DNA from: Rhodoferax sp. TS-BS-61-7
GTDB lineage: Bacteria > Pseudomonadota > Gammaproteobacteria > Burkholderiales > Burkholderiaceae_C
Assembly (NCBI RefSeq): GCF_002943465.1
Contig: NZ_PTQY01000008.1
Location: 1 to 64,000, forward strand
Length of the DNA: 64,000 nucleotides
Reading direction: 5' to 3'
Every line of letters begins with the position of its first letter. The stretch's first letter is position 1. Of the stretch, positions 55,717 through 64,000 are shown one piece after another. The notes under the pieces are model-generated. The model was not told the DNA's origin. It made no database searches and worked only from the letters and a program-made list of their open reading frames with translations. A program made the translations under genes and the position numbers.

Positions 55717-57318
55717 TTATTCGGCTGCCGCCAGCAGTGTGCGGGTGTACGCATGCTGGGGCGTGTCCAGCACTTGTTCCACAGTGCCATTTTCGACAAT
55801 TTCACCCGCTTGCATGACCACCACATGGTGCGCCATGGCCCGGACCACGGCCACATCGTGGGTGATCAACAGGTAGGCCAGCCCGCGCTCGGCCTGCAGG
55901 CGCTGCAGCAGCTGCAGGATCTGTTGGGCCATGGTCACATCCAGCGCACTGGTGGGCTCGTCCAGCACCAGCACCCGGGGCTGCACGATGAGCGCGCGGG
56001 CAATGGCCAAGCGCTGGCGCTGACCGCCGGAAAACTGGTGCGGATAGCGCTCCAGCAGGCCGGGAAACTGCGTATCGGTCAGCCCTACGGCCTCCAGCGC
56101 CTGCACCACCTGGGTGCGGCGCGCGGCGGTGTCCAGGTGCGGTGCGTGCACCAGCAGGCCCTCGCCCACGATTTCTTCCACCGTCAGCCGCGGCGACAGG
56201 GACGAAAACGGGTCCTGGAACACCACCTGCAAACCCTTGCGCAAGGCTTGGTCTGCGGCAGCGCCCTGCCCCCAACTATGCCCCAGCACCGACAAACTGC
56301 CGGAAAAGCGTTGCAGCCCCAAGGCGGCCAGCGCCAAGGTGGACTTGCCGGAACCCGATTCGCCCACCACGCCCAGCGTCTGGCCGGCGGGCACGGCAAA
56401 GTCAGCGCCTTGCACCGCCACAAACTCATCCGAACGGAACCAGCCCTTCACCCCACCCAGCGGCACCGGGTAGCCCACACGCAGACCATCGCCCTGCAAC
56501 AGCACCTCGGCATCCGGCAGGGCTGGCGGCACGTGGCGGCTGGGGCGGCTGTCGAGCAAGCGGTGGGTATAGGCGTGCTGTGGCTGGGCAAACACCTGGG
56601 CCACAGTGCCGTGTTCCACGATATGGCCCGCCTCCATCACCGCCACATGGTCGGCAAACTGCCGCACCAGGTTCAGGTCGTGGGTGATCAGCAGCACGGC
56701 CATGCCGTACTTTTGCTGCAACTGCTCCAGCAAATCCAGAATCTGACGGCGCACCGTCACGTCCAGCGCCGTGGTGGGCTCGTCGGCTAATAGCAACTTG
56801 GGCTTGCAGGCCAGCGCCATGGCGATCATGGCGCGCTGGCGCTGGCCGCCCGATAGCTGGTGCGGATAGGCCTTGAAGCGCCGTGTGGGCTCAGCAATAC
56901 CCGTATCCGCTATCAATTCAATAGCTGCTCGCGCAGACTCTGCGGGGGCCAGGCCCTGTTTTAGCTGCAATATCTCGGCAATCTGCTCGCCAATGGTCAG
57001 CACCGGGTTCAGGGCCGTCATGGGCTCCTGAAAGATCATGGCGATGTCTTGCCCCCGGATGGCACGCAGCTGGCGCTCGGGCAGGCCCAGCAGATTGACC
57101 GGCTCGGCCTGGCCAAAACGGGCGTTACCCTGTACCTGGGCACCCTGGGCCAAGCCCAGCAGGCTGAGCGCCGTGACGGTTTTCCCCGACCCCGACTCCC
57201 CCACCAGCGCCAGCTTTTCGCCGGGCTGAATCACAAAATCCACGCCGTGCACCACCTCGCGGCCCTCAAAAGCCACGCGCAGGCCGCGCACATCCAACAG
57301 AGGTGTTGCGACGCTCAT
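55717..57318 (-). CDS. yejF: Dual ATPase of a peptide ABC importer (YejF-like)
   Basis: The 533-residue protein holds two ABC ATPase domains. The first has [16 protein letters not shown] and [11 protein letters not shown]; the second has [16 protein letters not shown] and [10 protein letters not shown]. Fused ATPases of this kind energise YejABEF-type oligopeptide or microcin C importers. Its start overlaps the YejE stop (ATGA). A 47-bp copy of the dispersed repeat (56909-56955) is read in frame between Walker A and signature of domain one, encoding [15 protein letters not shown]. Confidence 0.93.
   Translation of the reverse strand: MSVATPLLDVRGLRVAFEGREVVHGVDFVIQPGEKLALVGESGSGKTVTALSLLGLAQGAQVQGNARFGQAEPVNLLGLPERQLRAIRGQDIAMIFQEPMTALNPVLTIGEQIAEILQLKQGLAPAESARAAIELIADTGIAEPTRRFKAYPHQLSGGQRQRAMIAMALACKPKLLLADEPTTALDVTVRRQILDLLEQLQQKYGMAVLLITHDLNLVRQFADHVAVMEAGHIVEHGTVAQVFAQPQHAYTHRLLDSRPSRHVPPALPDAEVLLQGDGLRVGYPVPLGGVKGWFRSDEFVAVQGADFAVPAGQTLGVVGESGSGKSTLALAALGLQRFSGSLSVLGHSWGQGAAADQALRKGLQVVFQDPFSSLSPRLTVEEIVGEGLLVHAPHLDTAARRTQVVQALEAVGLTDTQFPGLLERYPHQFSGGQRQRLAIARALIVQPRVLVLDEPTSALDVTMAQQILQLLQRLQAERGLAYLLITHDVAVVRAMAHHVVVMQAGEIVENGTVEQVLDTPQHAYTRTLLAAAE
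56909..56955 (-). repeat. Dispersed repeat, copy inside yejF
   Basis: On the minus strand it reads GGCCTGGCCCC ... GAGTCTGCGCGAGCAGCTA ... GATAGC, matching the copies at 45598 and 62271. Confidence 0.65.
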
Positions 57319-58349
57319 GTGTCCTGCTTTCGAGGGTCCAGCGCATCGCGCAGGGCATCACCCATCATGGTGAGCAGCAACAAGGTGACGACCAGCACGC
57401 CAAAGGTGGAAAGTGATATCCACCAGGCATCAATATTGTTTTTGCCCTGCGAGAGCAATTCGCCCAGCGACGGCGTGCCCGGCGGCACGCCCAGACCCAA
57501 AAAATCCAGCGAAGTGAGCGCCAAGATGGCGCCGCTCATGCGGAATGGCAAAAAGGTGACCACCGGCGTCAAGCTGTTGGGCAGCACATGGCGCGTGATG
57601 ATCTTCCAATTGGACACACCCAGCGCGCGGGCAGCGCGCACGTAGTCGAGCTGGCGGTTGCGCAGGAACTCGGCCCGCACGTAGTCGGACAGGCCCATCC
57701 AGCCGAACAGGCTCAGCAGCACCAGCAGCAGCGTTATGCTGGGCGCAAACACGGCACTGAAGATGATGAGCAGGTACAGCTCGGGCATGGCGCCCCAGAC
57801 CTCGATGAAACGCTGGAAGGCTAGATCGGTCTTGCCGCCAAAGAAGCCCTGGATAGCCCCGGTGATCACGCCCAGCACCACGCCGGTGAAGGTCAGCGCC
57901 AGCGCAAACAGCACGCTCACGCGGAAGCCGTAGATCAGCTGGGCCAGCAGGTCGCGCCCGCGGTCGTCTGTGCCGAACCAGTTGGCGCGGCTGGGCGGCG
58001 CCGGGTTGGGTGCGGGGGCAAAGTAATTCAGCGTTTTGACACCGTAGGGGTTGGGCGCAAACAGCGCCCAGTTGCCGGCCTCGGCCAGCCGCTGCTGGAT
58101 GAAGGGGTCCAGGTAGTCGGTGGGCGTGGCGAAGTCGCCACCAAAGGTGGTCTCCGGGTAGTCGCGCACCATGGGCCAGTAGGTCTGGCCCTGGTAGACC
58201 ACCACCAGCGGCCGGTCATTGGACACCAGCTCGGCGGCCAGACTGATGAGCACCAGCGCACAAAAAACAACCAGGCTGACAAAGCCCAGGCGGTTGCGCC
58301 GAAAGCGCAGCCAGGCGCGACGCGAGGGAGACAAGGACACAGAACTCAC
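57315..58349 (-). CDS. yejE: Peptide ABC transporter permease (YejE-like)
   Basis: The 344-residue inner-membrane permease begins with a basic segment and one transmembrane helix. A large periplasmic loop (about 40-135, with SNDRPLVVVYQGQTYWPMVR typical of YejE) follows, then five helices of the BPD_transp_1 domain with the EAA-type loop RAARALGVSNWKIITRHVLP. It pairs with YejB to form the channel. Confidence 0.93.
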   Translation of the reverse strand: MSSVSLSPSRRAWLRFRRNRLGFVSLVVFCALVLISLAAELVSNDRPLVVVYQGQTYWPMVRDYPETTFGGDFATPTDYLDPFIQQRLAEAGNWALFAPNPYGVKTLNYFAPAPNPAPPSRANWFGTDDRGRDLLAQLIYGFRVSVLFALALTFTGVVLGVITGAIQGFFGGKTDLAFQRFIEVWGAMPELYLLIIFSAVFAPSITLLLVLLSLFGWMGLSDYVRAEFLRNRQLDYVRAARALGVSNWKIITRHVLPNSLTPVVTFLPFRMSGAILALTSLDFLGLGVPPGTPSLGELLSQGKNNIDAWWISLSTFGVLVVTLLLLTMMGDALRDALDPRKQDT

Positions 58350-58416
58350 TTACGCCCCCAAACATCAGAAACACACGCGCCACGACAGAAATGACGCAAA
58401 CACAAAATGCCGTGGA

Positions 58417-58484
58417 ACCGGCTCCGCCGGTCCACAGGCACTGCCCCCCTGAGGGGGGAGGCAGCCAGAGGCTGCTTCGGGGGC
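58417..58484. repeat. REP-like palindromic element between yejB and yejE
   Basis: Three short inverted repeats in a row (ACCGGCTCCGCCGGT, CCCCCCTGAGGGGGG, GCAGCCAGAGGCTGC) fill the gap up to the yejB stop. GC-rich palindrome clusters of this kind are common between Comamonadaceae genes. Confidence 0.6.
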
Positions 58485-59513
58485 TTAGTCAAAAGTAACA
58501 CGGGGGTCCACCCAGGCATAGCAAAGGTCAGAAATCAGCTTGGTGACCAGGCCGATCAGCGTGAACAGGTACAGCGTGCCCATGACCACGGGGTAGTCGC
58601 GGCGGATCACGCTCTCGTAACTCAGCAGGCCCATGCCGTCCAGCGAGAACTGGGTTTCTATGAGCAAGGCGCCGGTGAAAAACGCGCCGACAAAGGCGGC
58701 CGGAAAGCCCGTGATGATGGGGATCAGCGCATTGCGGAACACATGTTTCCACAGCACTTGCCCTTCCGACAGGCCCTTGGCGCGTGCGGTCACCACATAC
58801 TGCTTGCGGATCTCTTCCAGAAACGCATTTTTGGTCAGCATGGCGGTGACGGCAAAGCTGCCCAGCACCATGGCCGTGACCGGCAGCGTGATGTGCCAGA
58901 GGTAATCGGTGATGCGGGCGCCCCAGGACAGGGTTTCCCAATTGGAAGAGGTGAGCCCGCGAAGCGGGAACCACTGCAGCTGCCCGCCAAAAATGACCAG
59001 CAGCGCCACGCCCAGCACAAAGCCCGGAATCGCGTAACCCACCAGCACCAGCAACGAGGTGATCAAGTCAAACCGCGAGCCTGCCCGCACGGCCTTGGCA
59101 ACACCCAGCGGCACGGCGATCAGGTAGCTGATGAAAAAGGTCCACAGCCCCAGGCTCATGGACACGGGTAGCTTCTCCCACACCAGTGCCGACACATCCT
59201 TGTTGTGGAAGAAGCTCTTGCCCAGGTCAAATTTGGCGAACTGCACCAGCATTTGCCAGAAGCGTTCGGGCGCAGGCTTGTCAAAGCCATATAGTGCCTT
59301 GGCCTGTTCAATGCGTTTGGGGTCCACTCCCTGGGCGCCGCGGTAGCTCAGCCCACCGCCATCGGCCCCCGTGCCGGCGCCAGCCTTGGCCTCGGCCAGG
59401 TACTGCTCCACCGGGCCACCGGGCACAAACTGGATCACCACAAAGGTCAGCAGCAGCACGCCCAGCAGCGTGGGCAGCATGAGGGCCAAGCGTTTGAGGG
59501 AATAGAGAAACAT
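58485..59513 (-). CDS. yejB: Peptide ABC transporter permease (YejB-like)
   Basis: The 342-residue permease starts with a typical first helix (MLPTLLGVLLLTFVVIQFVP) then PGGPVEQ, and has the YejB-specific insertion around residues 40-80. Five further helices carry the EAA loop TARAKGLSEGQVLWKHVFRN. It is separated by 135 bp from yejE and 99 bp from yejA; both gaps contain palindromic repeats that may set differential mRNA stability within the operon. Confidence 0.93.
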   Translation of the reverse strand: MFLYSLKRLALMLPTLLGVLLLTFVVIQFVPGGPVEQYLAEAKAGAGTGADGGGLSYRGAQGVDPKRIEQAKALYGFDKPAPERFWQMLVQFAKFDLGKSFFHNKDVSALVWEKLPVSMSLGLWTFFISYLIAVPLGVAKAVRAGSRFDLITSLLVLVGYAIPGFVLGVALLVIFGGQLQWFPLRGLTSSNWETLSWGARITDYLWHITLPVTAMVLGSFAVTAMLTKNAFLEEIRKQYVVTARAKGLSEGQVLWKHVFRNALIPIITGFPAAFVGAFFTGALLIETQFSLDGMGLLSYESVIRRDYPVVMGTLYLFTLIGLVTKLISDLCYAWVDPRVTFD

Positions 59514-59540
59514 GCGGCGATTATGGAGACGGGCGAGCGC

Positions 59541-59611
59541 CGCCGGGCCGCCCCAAGGCGCGAGGGCCCCCTTGGGGGGCAGCGACCCGCGCAGCGGCGG
59601 AGCGTGGGGGC
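59541..59611. repeat. REP-like GC-rich element between yejA and yejB
   Basis: A palindromic stretch with GGGCCGCCCCAAGG, GGGCCCCCTTGGGGGG and CCCGCGCAGCGGCGG, ending at the yejA stop. It resembles a repeat family that is frequent in Comamonadaceae genomes (recalled, not searched). Confidence 0.6.
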
Positions 59612-59612
59612 A

Positions 59613-61421
59613 TCATGGCTTTGCCCACCACAGATCAATCGCCCAGCCCTCGCCCTGGGCGTACGGCGGCATTTGCGCAGGCTTGTCCAGGCGCCAGGCG
59701 TTGTAGGCCAGCCGGTGGGTGCCGGCCGACCATTGCGGAACCAGGATGTGGCTGTGCATGATGACGCGGTCCAGCGCGCGACAGGCGGGCACCAGGTCCT
59801 GCTTGCGCTTGGCGCCGGTGATGCCGGCCACCAGGGCGTCTACCGCCGGGTTCTTGATGCCGCTGAAGTTGCCTGAGTCTTCGGTGTCCGCCGCCTTGCT
59901 GCCAAACAGGTCCGCATATTCCTGGCCGGGGTTGTGGGTGCCGGCGTAGGCAATGGAGGTGATGTCGAATTCAAACTTCTGCAGACGCTGCTGGTAGAGC
60001 GCAAAGTCCACGGGGCGGAAGTTGAGCTTGACGCCGATCTTCTCCAGGTTGCGCACCCAGGGCGCCACCGTGCGCACACCAGTCTCTGCGCTATCCAGGT
60101 ATTCCAGCTCAAACGCCTCGCCCTTGGCGTTGCGCAGCGCGCCGTCGCGGTATTCCCAGCCCGCGTCCTTCAGCAGCTTTTGCGCCTGGCGCAGGTTGTC
60201 GCGCAGCGTGCTGTTGCCATCCGTGCGCGGCGGCACAGCCATAGGGCCAAACACGGCGGCAGGCACCTGAGCGCGCCAGGGTGCCAACAGTGCCAGTTCT
60301 TCGGCCGAGGGTTCGCCGATGGCCTGGCAGTCGGCGTTGCCAAACAGGTCTTGCACACGCTGGTAGGCGCCGTAAAACATCTGGCGGTTCATCCATTCGT
60401 AGTCGATGGCCAAGCCCAGCGCCTGACGCACACGCACGTCTTTCAACTTGTCACGCCGGGTGTTGAGCACATAGCTCTGGAAACCCGTGGGCAAGCGATG
60501 TTTGAATTCGGCCTTGACGAGTTCGCCACTGTCGAACTTGCGGCCGTTGACGCGGCGCGCCCAGTCCCCCGCAGAGAAAAAGCGCATAAGGTCGAACTCG
60601 CCCGCCTTCAGCGCCTCCAGCCGCGCCGTGCTGTCCTTGTAGATCTTGACAACGATGCGATCAAAGTTGGCGCTGCCGCGCTTCACATTGAGGTCGCGCG
60701 CCCAGTAGCTGGCATCGCGCATATAGGTGATGTCCTTGCCAAACACCACCGGGCCGATCTTGTAGGGTCCGCTGCCAATCGGAATGTCCATCACCACCTG
60801 GTCGAAGAGTTTGGCCTTGCCACCCTCCTCGCCCCAGCGGTGGCTGAACACCGGGAGGCCGCCCACGGTCAGCGGCAGCTCGCGGTTGGGTTTCTTGAAG
60901 CGGTAGCGCACCGTAGTGGCGTCCAGCACGTCCACGCCCGCCACGTCGTCCAGCAGGCTCTTGTAGGCCGGCGAGGTGAAAGGGCCAATGAGCGTGTCAT
61001 AGCTGTGCTTCACATCGCGCGCCAACACCGGGTCGCCGTTGTGAAAGCGGGCCTCCTTGCGCAAACGGAAGGTCGCGCTGAGGCCGTCAGCCGCCACGCT
61101 GATGTCTTCAGCTAGCAGGCCATAACCCGCAGCGGTTTCGTCCAGCGAGCCGACCAGCAGCGTGTCGAACATCAGCCCGCTCAAGTAGGCCGGTGCCGTG
61201 CCCTTGATGGTGAAGGGGTTGTACTTGTCGAAGGTGGAGACGCGCAGGTTACTCACCAGGCGCAGCTCACCGCCTTTGGGCGCGCTGCCATTGGCGTATT
61301 CGAACTGCGCAAAGCCGGCCGGGTACTTAAGGTCGCCCCACAGCGCATAGCCGTGCGCCGCCCACGCACCCGAGGTCCACACACTGCCCAACGCCAACAA
61401 CCAGCCCGCCAAAATTCGCAT
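59613..61421 (-). CDS. yejA: Extracellular solute-binding protein of the peptide importer (YejA-like)
   Basis: From ATG 61421 the precursor has 602 residues with a signal peptide (cleavage after AWA, about residue 21). The mature part is an SBP_bac_5 protein with [20 protein letters not shown] at the start and [20 protein letters not shown], typical of YejA. It captures oligopeptides in the periplasm for YejBEF. First gene of the operon, divergent from fabI with a 43-bp gap holding both promoters. Confidence 0.93.
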   Translation of the reverse strand: MRILAGWLLALGSVWTSGAWAAHGYALWGDLKYPAGFAQFEYANGSAPKGGELRLVSNLRVSTFDKYNPFTIKGTAPAYLSGLMFDTLLVGSLDETAAGYGLLAEDISVAADGLSATFRLRKEARFHNGDPVLARDVKHSYDTLIGPFTSPAYKSLLDDVAGVDVLDATTVRYRFKKPNRELPLTVGGLPVFSHRWGEEGGKAKLFDQVVMDIPIGSGPYKIGPVVFGKDITYMRDASYWARDLNVKRGSANFDRIVVKIYKDSTARLEALKAGEFDLMRFFSAGDWARRVNGRKFDSGELVKAEFKHRLPTGFQSYVLNTRRDKLKDVRVRQALGLAIDYEWMNRQMFYGAYQRVQDLFGNADCQAIGEPSAEELALLAPWRAQVPAAVFGPMAVPPRTDGNSTLRDNLRQAQKLLKDAGWEYRDGALRNAKGEAFELEYLDSAETGVRTVAPWVRNLEKIGVKLNFRPVDFALYQQRLQKFEFDITSIAYAGTHNPGQEYADLFGSKAADTEDSGNFSGIKNPAVDALVAGITGAKRKQDLVPACRALDRVIMHSHILVPQWSAGTHRLAYNAWRLDKPAQMPPYAQGEGWAIDLWWAKP

Positions 61422-61464
61422 GCGACAATTCTGCACTAGACCAAGCATTTTTCATGAGGACACT

Positions 61465-62253
61465 ATGGGCTTTTTAGCTGGCAAGAAGTTGTTGATCACG
61501 GGTGTGTTGTCGAACCGCTCCATTGCGTACGGCATCGCCAAGGCCTGCAAGGCGCAGGGTGCCGAGCTCGCCTTCAGCTACGTGGGTGAACGCTTCAAGG
61601 ACCGCATCACCGAGTTTGCTGCGGACTTTGATTCCAAGCTGATCTTTGACTGCGACGTGGGCAACGACGAACAAATCGAGCAACTGTTCAAGGACCTGTC
61701 CACACACTGGCCCACGTTCGACGGCTTTGTGCACAGCATTGGCTTTGCTCCGCGTGAAGCCATTGCCGGCAACTTCCTGGACGGACTGACGCGCGAGAAC
61801 TTCAAGATTGCGCATGACATCAGCGCCTACAGCTTCCCCGCTATGGCCAAGGCCGCCCTGCCCTTCTTGAACGACAAGGCCGCGCTGCTGACCCTGACCT
61901 ACCTGGGCGCCGAGCGCATCATCCCCAACTACAACACCATGGGCCTGGCCAAGGCCAGCCTGGAAGCCAGCGTGCGTTACTTGGCGGAAGCCGTAGGCCC
62001 CAAGGGAATTCGTGTGAATGGCATCAGCGCCGGCCCCATCAAGACCCTGGCCGCCAGCGGTATCAAGGACTTCAGCAAGCTGCTGCACACCGTGGCCGAT
62101 GCATCCCCCATCCGCCGCAACGTGACGATCGAAGACGTGGGCAATGTGGCTGCGTTCCTGCTGAGCGACCTGGCTGGTGGCGTGACCGCCGAGATCACCT
62201 ATGTGGATGGCGGCTATAGTCAGACCATGGGCGTGACCACTGACCTGGCCTGA
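61465..62253 (+). CDS. fabI: Enoyl-ACP reductase (NADH), FabI
   Basis: From ATG 61465 the enzyme has 262 residues. The NADH motif is [13 protein letters not shown], and the active site Y146, Y156 and K163 lies in [20 protein letters not shown]. It reduces the enoyl-ACP double bond in fatty acid elongation and is the target of triclosan; the residues facing that inhibitor look ordinary. A strong terminator shared with the convergent decarboxylase gene follows. Confidence 0.96.
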   Translation: MGFLAGKKLLITGVLSNRSIAYGIAKACKAQGAELAFSYVGERFKDRITEFAADFDSKLIFDCDVGNDEQIEQLFKDLSTHWPTFDGFVHSIGFAPREAIAGNFLDGLTRENFKIAHDISAYSFPAMAKAALPFLNDKAALLTLTYLGAERIIPNYNTMGLAKASLEASVRYLAEAVGPKGIRVNGISAGPIKTLAASGIKDFSKLLHTVADASPIRRNVTIEDVGNVAAFLLSDLAGGVTAEITYVDGGYSQTMGVTTDLA

Positions 62254-62270
62254 GATTTTAAAGCCAAATA

Positions 62271-62319
62271 GGCCTCTAGCCCGCTCAGATATTGCGCGAG
62301 CAGCTCCCAAAAGAATAGC
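62271..62319 (+). repeat. Dispersed 49-bp repeat, intergenic copy after fabI
   Basis: Reads GGCCTCTAGCCC ... TATTGCGCGAGCAGCTCCC ... GAATAGC; the reference copy for the family because it lies outside coding sequence. It overlaps the start of the terminator stem. Confidence 0.7.
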
Positions 62320-62352
62320 GCCAGTGCAGATCGCACTGGCGCTATTTTTATT
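62314..62352. terminator. Bidirectional intrinsic terminator
   Basis: A perfect 14-bp stem, AATAGCGCCAGTGC / GCACTGGCGCTATT, flanked by TTTTTATTT on the plus strand and A-rich sequence (AAAAG) on the other side, between convergent genes. Confidence 0.9.
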
Positions 62353-62382
62353 TCTGCCGGCTAGAGCCGGCACGGTGTGGGC

Positions 62383-64000
62383 TTAAGCCTTCACACAGTC
62401 GGCGTAATAGCGCACCTTGCCGTCCTCACCCACCTCGCTCACCAGGCCGTGCACGTCGGTCTCAAAACCGGGGCACTGCGCGTTGAACTCGCGTGAGAAC
62501 TTCAGGTAATCCACCACTTTCTTGTTGAACACTTCGCCCGGAATCAGCAAGGGAATGCCGGGAGGGTACGGTGTGACCATGCCCACCGACACGCGGCCTT
62601 CCAAGTGGTCGATCTCTACACGCTCGGTTTTGCGCAGGGCAATGTGGGCGTAGGCATCGCTGGGCTTCATGGCCGGGGTCAGGTCGCTCAGGTAGACCTC
62701 GGTCGTCAGGCGGGCGATGTCGAACTTGGCGTACAGCTGGTGGATATGCTGGCACAGGTCGGCCAGGCCCATCTTCTCGTAGCGTGGGTACTTTTGCACA
62801 AACTCGGGCAGCACACGCCACATGGGCTGGTTCTTGGCGTAGTCGTCCTTGAACTGCTGCAGCGCGGTCAACATGCTGTTCCAACGGCCCTTGGTGATGC
62901 CAATGGTGAACATGATGAAGAAGCTGTACAGGCCGGTCTTCTCCACCACCACGCCGTGTTCGGACAGGAACTTGGTCACGATGGACGCGGGAATGCCGGT
63001 CTTGGCGAACTTGCCGTTCAGGTCCAGGCCAGGCGTCACGATGGTGGACTTGATGGGGTCCAGCATGTTGAAGCCGCTGGCCAGCTTGCCGAAGCCGTGC
63101 CAGTTCGCCTTGGCGCTCTTGCTCTCGCCCTTGATGATCCAGTCCGCCGCCTTGCCGATGCCTTCGTCGGCCAGCTTGTCCGGTCCCCAGACCTTGAACC
63201 ACCAGTCGTCACCGTACTCTTCGTCCACCTTGCGCATGGCGCGGCGGAAGTCCAGCGCCTCGGCAATGCTTTCTTCCACCAGCGCGGTGCCACCGGGTGG
63301 CTCCATCATCGCGGCGGCCACGTCGCAGCTGGCAATAATGCTGTACTGCGGGCTGGTGCTGGTGTGCATCAGGTAGGCCTCGTTGAACAAATGCTTGTCC
63401 AGCTTTACGGTCTGCGAGTCCTGCACCAGCACATGGCTGGCCTGGCTGATACCGGCCAGCAGCTTGTGGATGGACTGGGTGCTGTAGACCACGGCCTCCT
63501 TGGGGCGCGCGCGGTTCTTGCCCATGGCGTGGTAGGTGCCGTAGAACGGATGAAACGCCGCATGCGGCAACCAGGCCTCGTCAAAGTGGATGTTCTCCAC
63601 ATAACCATCGAGCATGCTCTTGATGGTCTCGGTGTTGTAGAGCACGCCGTCGTAGGTGCTTTGCGTCAGCGTCAGGATGCGCGGCTTCACCGTCTTGGGG
63701 TTCACGCCCTTGAGCAGCGGGTTGGCCTTGATCTTGGCCTGGATCGTGGCGGGCTCAAACTCGCTCTGCGGGATGGGGCCGATGATGCCGAAGTGGTTGC
63801 GTGTGGGTTTCAAGAACACGGGGATGGCCCCGGTCATGATGATGGCGTGCAGGTTGGACTTGTGGCAGTTGCGATCCACGATCACCACGTCGCCCGGCGC
63901 CACGGTGTGGTGCCAGACCATCTTGTTGCTCGTAGACGTGCCGTTGGTCACAAAGAAGCAGTGGTCGGCATTGAAAATGCGCGCTGCATTGCGCTCGGAC
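62383..64000 (-). CDS. Inducible-type Orn/Lys/Arg decarboxylase, 5' end beyond the window
   Basis: About 538 codons are visible; the frame stays open to the window edge, so the N-terminal wing domain and start are missing. The PLP-binding lysine is in STQSIHKLLAG, preceded by the cofactor motifs VIVDRNCHKSNLHA and FDEAWLPHAAFHPFYGTYHA. The C-terminal domain is complete. Relatives decarboxylate lysine, arginine or ornithine to polyamines or for acid resistance; which substrate cannot be told here. Confidence 0.93.
   Translation of the reverse strand, partial: SERNAARIFNADHCFFVTNGTSTSNKMVWHHTVAPGDVVIVDRNCHKSNLHAIIMTGAIPVFLKPTRNHFGIIGPIPQSEFEPATIQAKIKANPLLKGVNPKTVKPRILTLTQSTYDGVLYNTETIKSMLDGYVENIHFDEAWLPHAAFHPFYGTYHAMGKNRARPKEAVVYSTQSIHKLLAGISQASHVLVQDSQTVKLDKHLFNEAYLMHTSTSPQYSIIASCDVAAAMMEPPGGTALVEESIAEALDFRRAMRKVDEEYGDDWWFKVWGPDKLADEGIGKAADWIIKGESKSAKANWHGFGKLASGFNMLDPIKSTIVTPGLDLNGKFAKTGIPASIVTKFLSEHGVVVEKTGLYSFFIMFTIGITKGRWNSMLTALQQFKDDYAKNQPMWRVLPEFVQKYPRYEKMGLADLCQHIHQLYAKFDIARLTTEVYLSDLTPAMKPSDAYAHIALRKTERVEIDHLEGRVSVGMVTPYPPGIPLLIPGEVFNKKVVDYLKFSREFNAQCPGFETDVHGLVSEVGEDGKVRYYADCVKA

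Overview
The right half of the window (about 34.5-64 kb) has the gene content and order of a betaproteobacterial chromosome, most likely Burkholderiales/Comamonadaceae (Rhodoferax- or Polaromonas-like). This rests on gene order (rimP-nusA-infB-rbfA-truB-typA; smpB divergent from ratA-rnfH; guaB-guaA followed by tadA), family-typical protein sequences, and dispersed GC-rich intergenic repeats. No similarity search was possible, so the taxon is inferred.

Layout. 1-8.5 kb: the end of an NAD(P)H-binding reductase gene, a MarR regulator, a two-gene molybdenum hydroxylase (IorAB-like), an outer-membrane barrel protein with a small PstS-like periplasmic protein, a chemoreceptor and an IHF-beta/HU-like protein. 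8.6-34.5 kb: an accessory, defence-rich region that looks more A+T-rich and has many genes of unknown function. It holds a complete four-gene Wadjet/MksBEFG-type SMC operon (jetA-jetB-jetC-jetD, minus strand) divergent from an HU gene with a TTG start. It also holds small XRE-type regulators, a metallophosphoesterase, a HAD-fold protein, and an AbiE-like HTH/nucleotidyltransferase pair preceded by three 18-bp direct repeats. Next comes a cassette with a PIN-like gene pair and a DUF4238-like gene, bracketed by exact 28-bp direct repeats. The region ends with a Tn7-like transposition module (tnsA-like, tnsB, tnsC, tniQ/tnsD).

The edge of that module next to tnsA (34.25-34.50 kb) carries six copies of a TGTCAnTTTTACCT-like motif, as expected for TnsB-binding sites. 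It abuts the 3' end of a class III cyclase-FHA gene within a few bases. This resembles Tn7 placing its right end at the 3' end of glmS, and suggests that the cyclase gene is the attachment site. The left end of the element is not identified, so which defence genes are cargo remains open.

34.5-64 kb is housekeeping: the cyclase, ldcA, a tadA gene fused to an alpha/beta-hydrolase domain that lacks the usual nucleophile, an EAL phosphodiesterase, guaA and guaB, a DUF4124 protein, rnfH, ratA, smpB, an acyl-CoA hydrolase with an EamA exporter, typA-truB-rbfA-infB-nusA-rimP, a YejABEF-type peptide ABC importer, fabI, and an inducible-type basic amino acid decarboxylase running off the window. Four copies of a roughly 49-bp dispersed repeat occur here, three of them in frame inside conserved proteins.

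No tRNA, rRNA or CRISPR array was seen.
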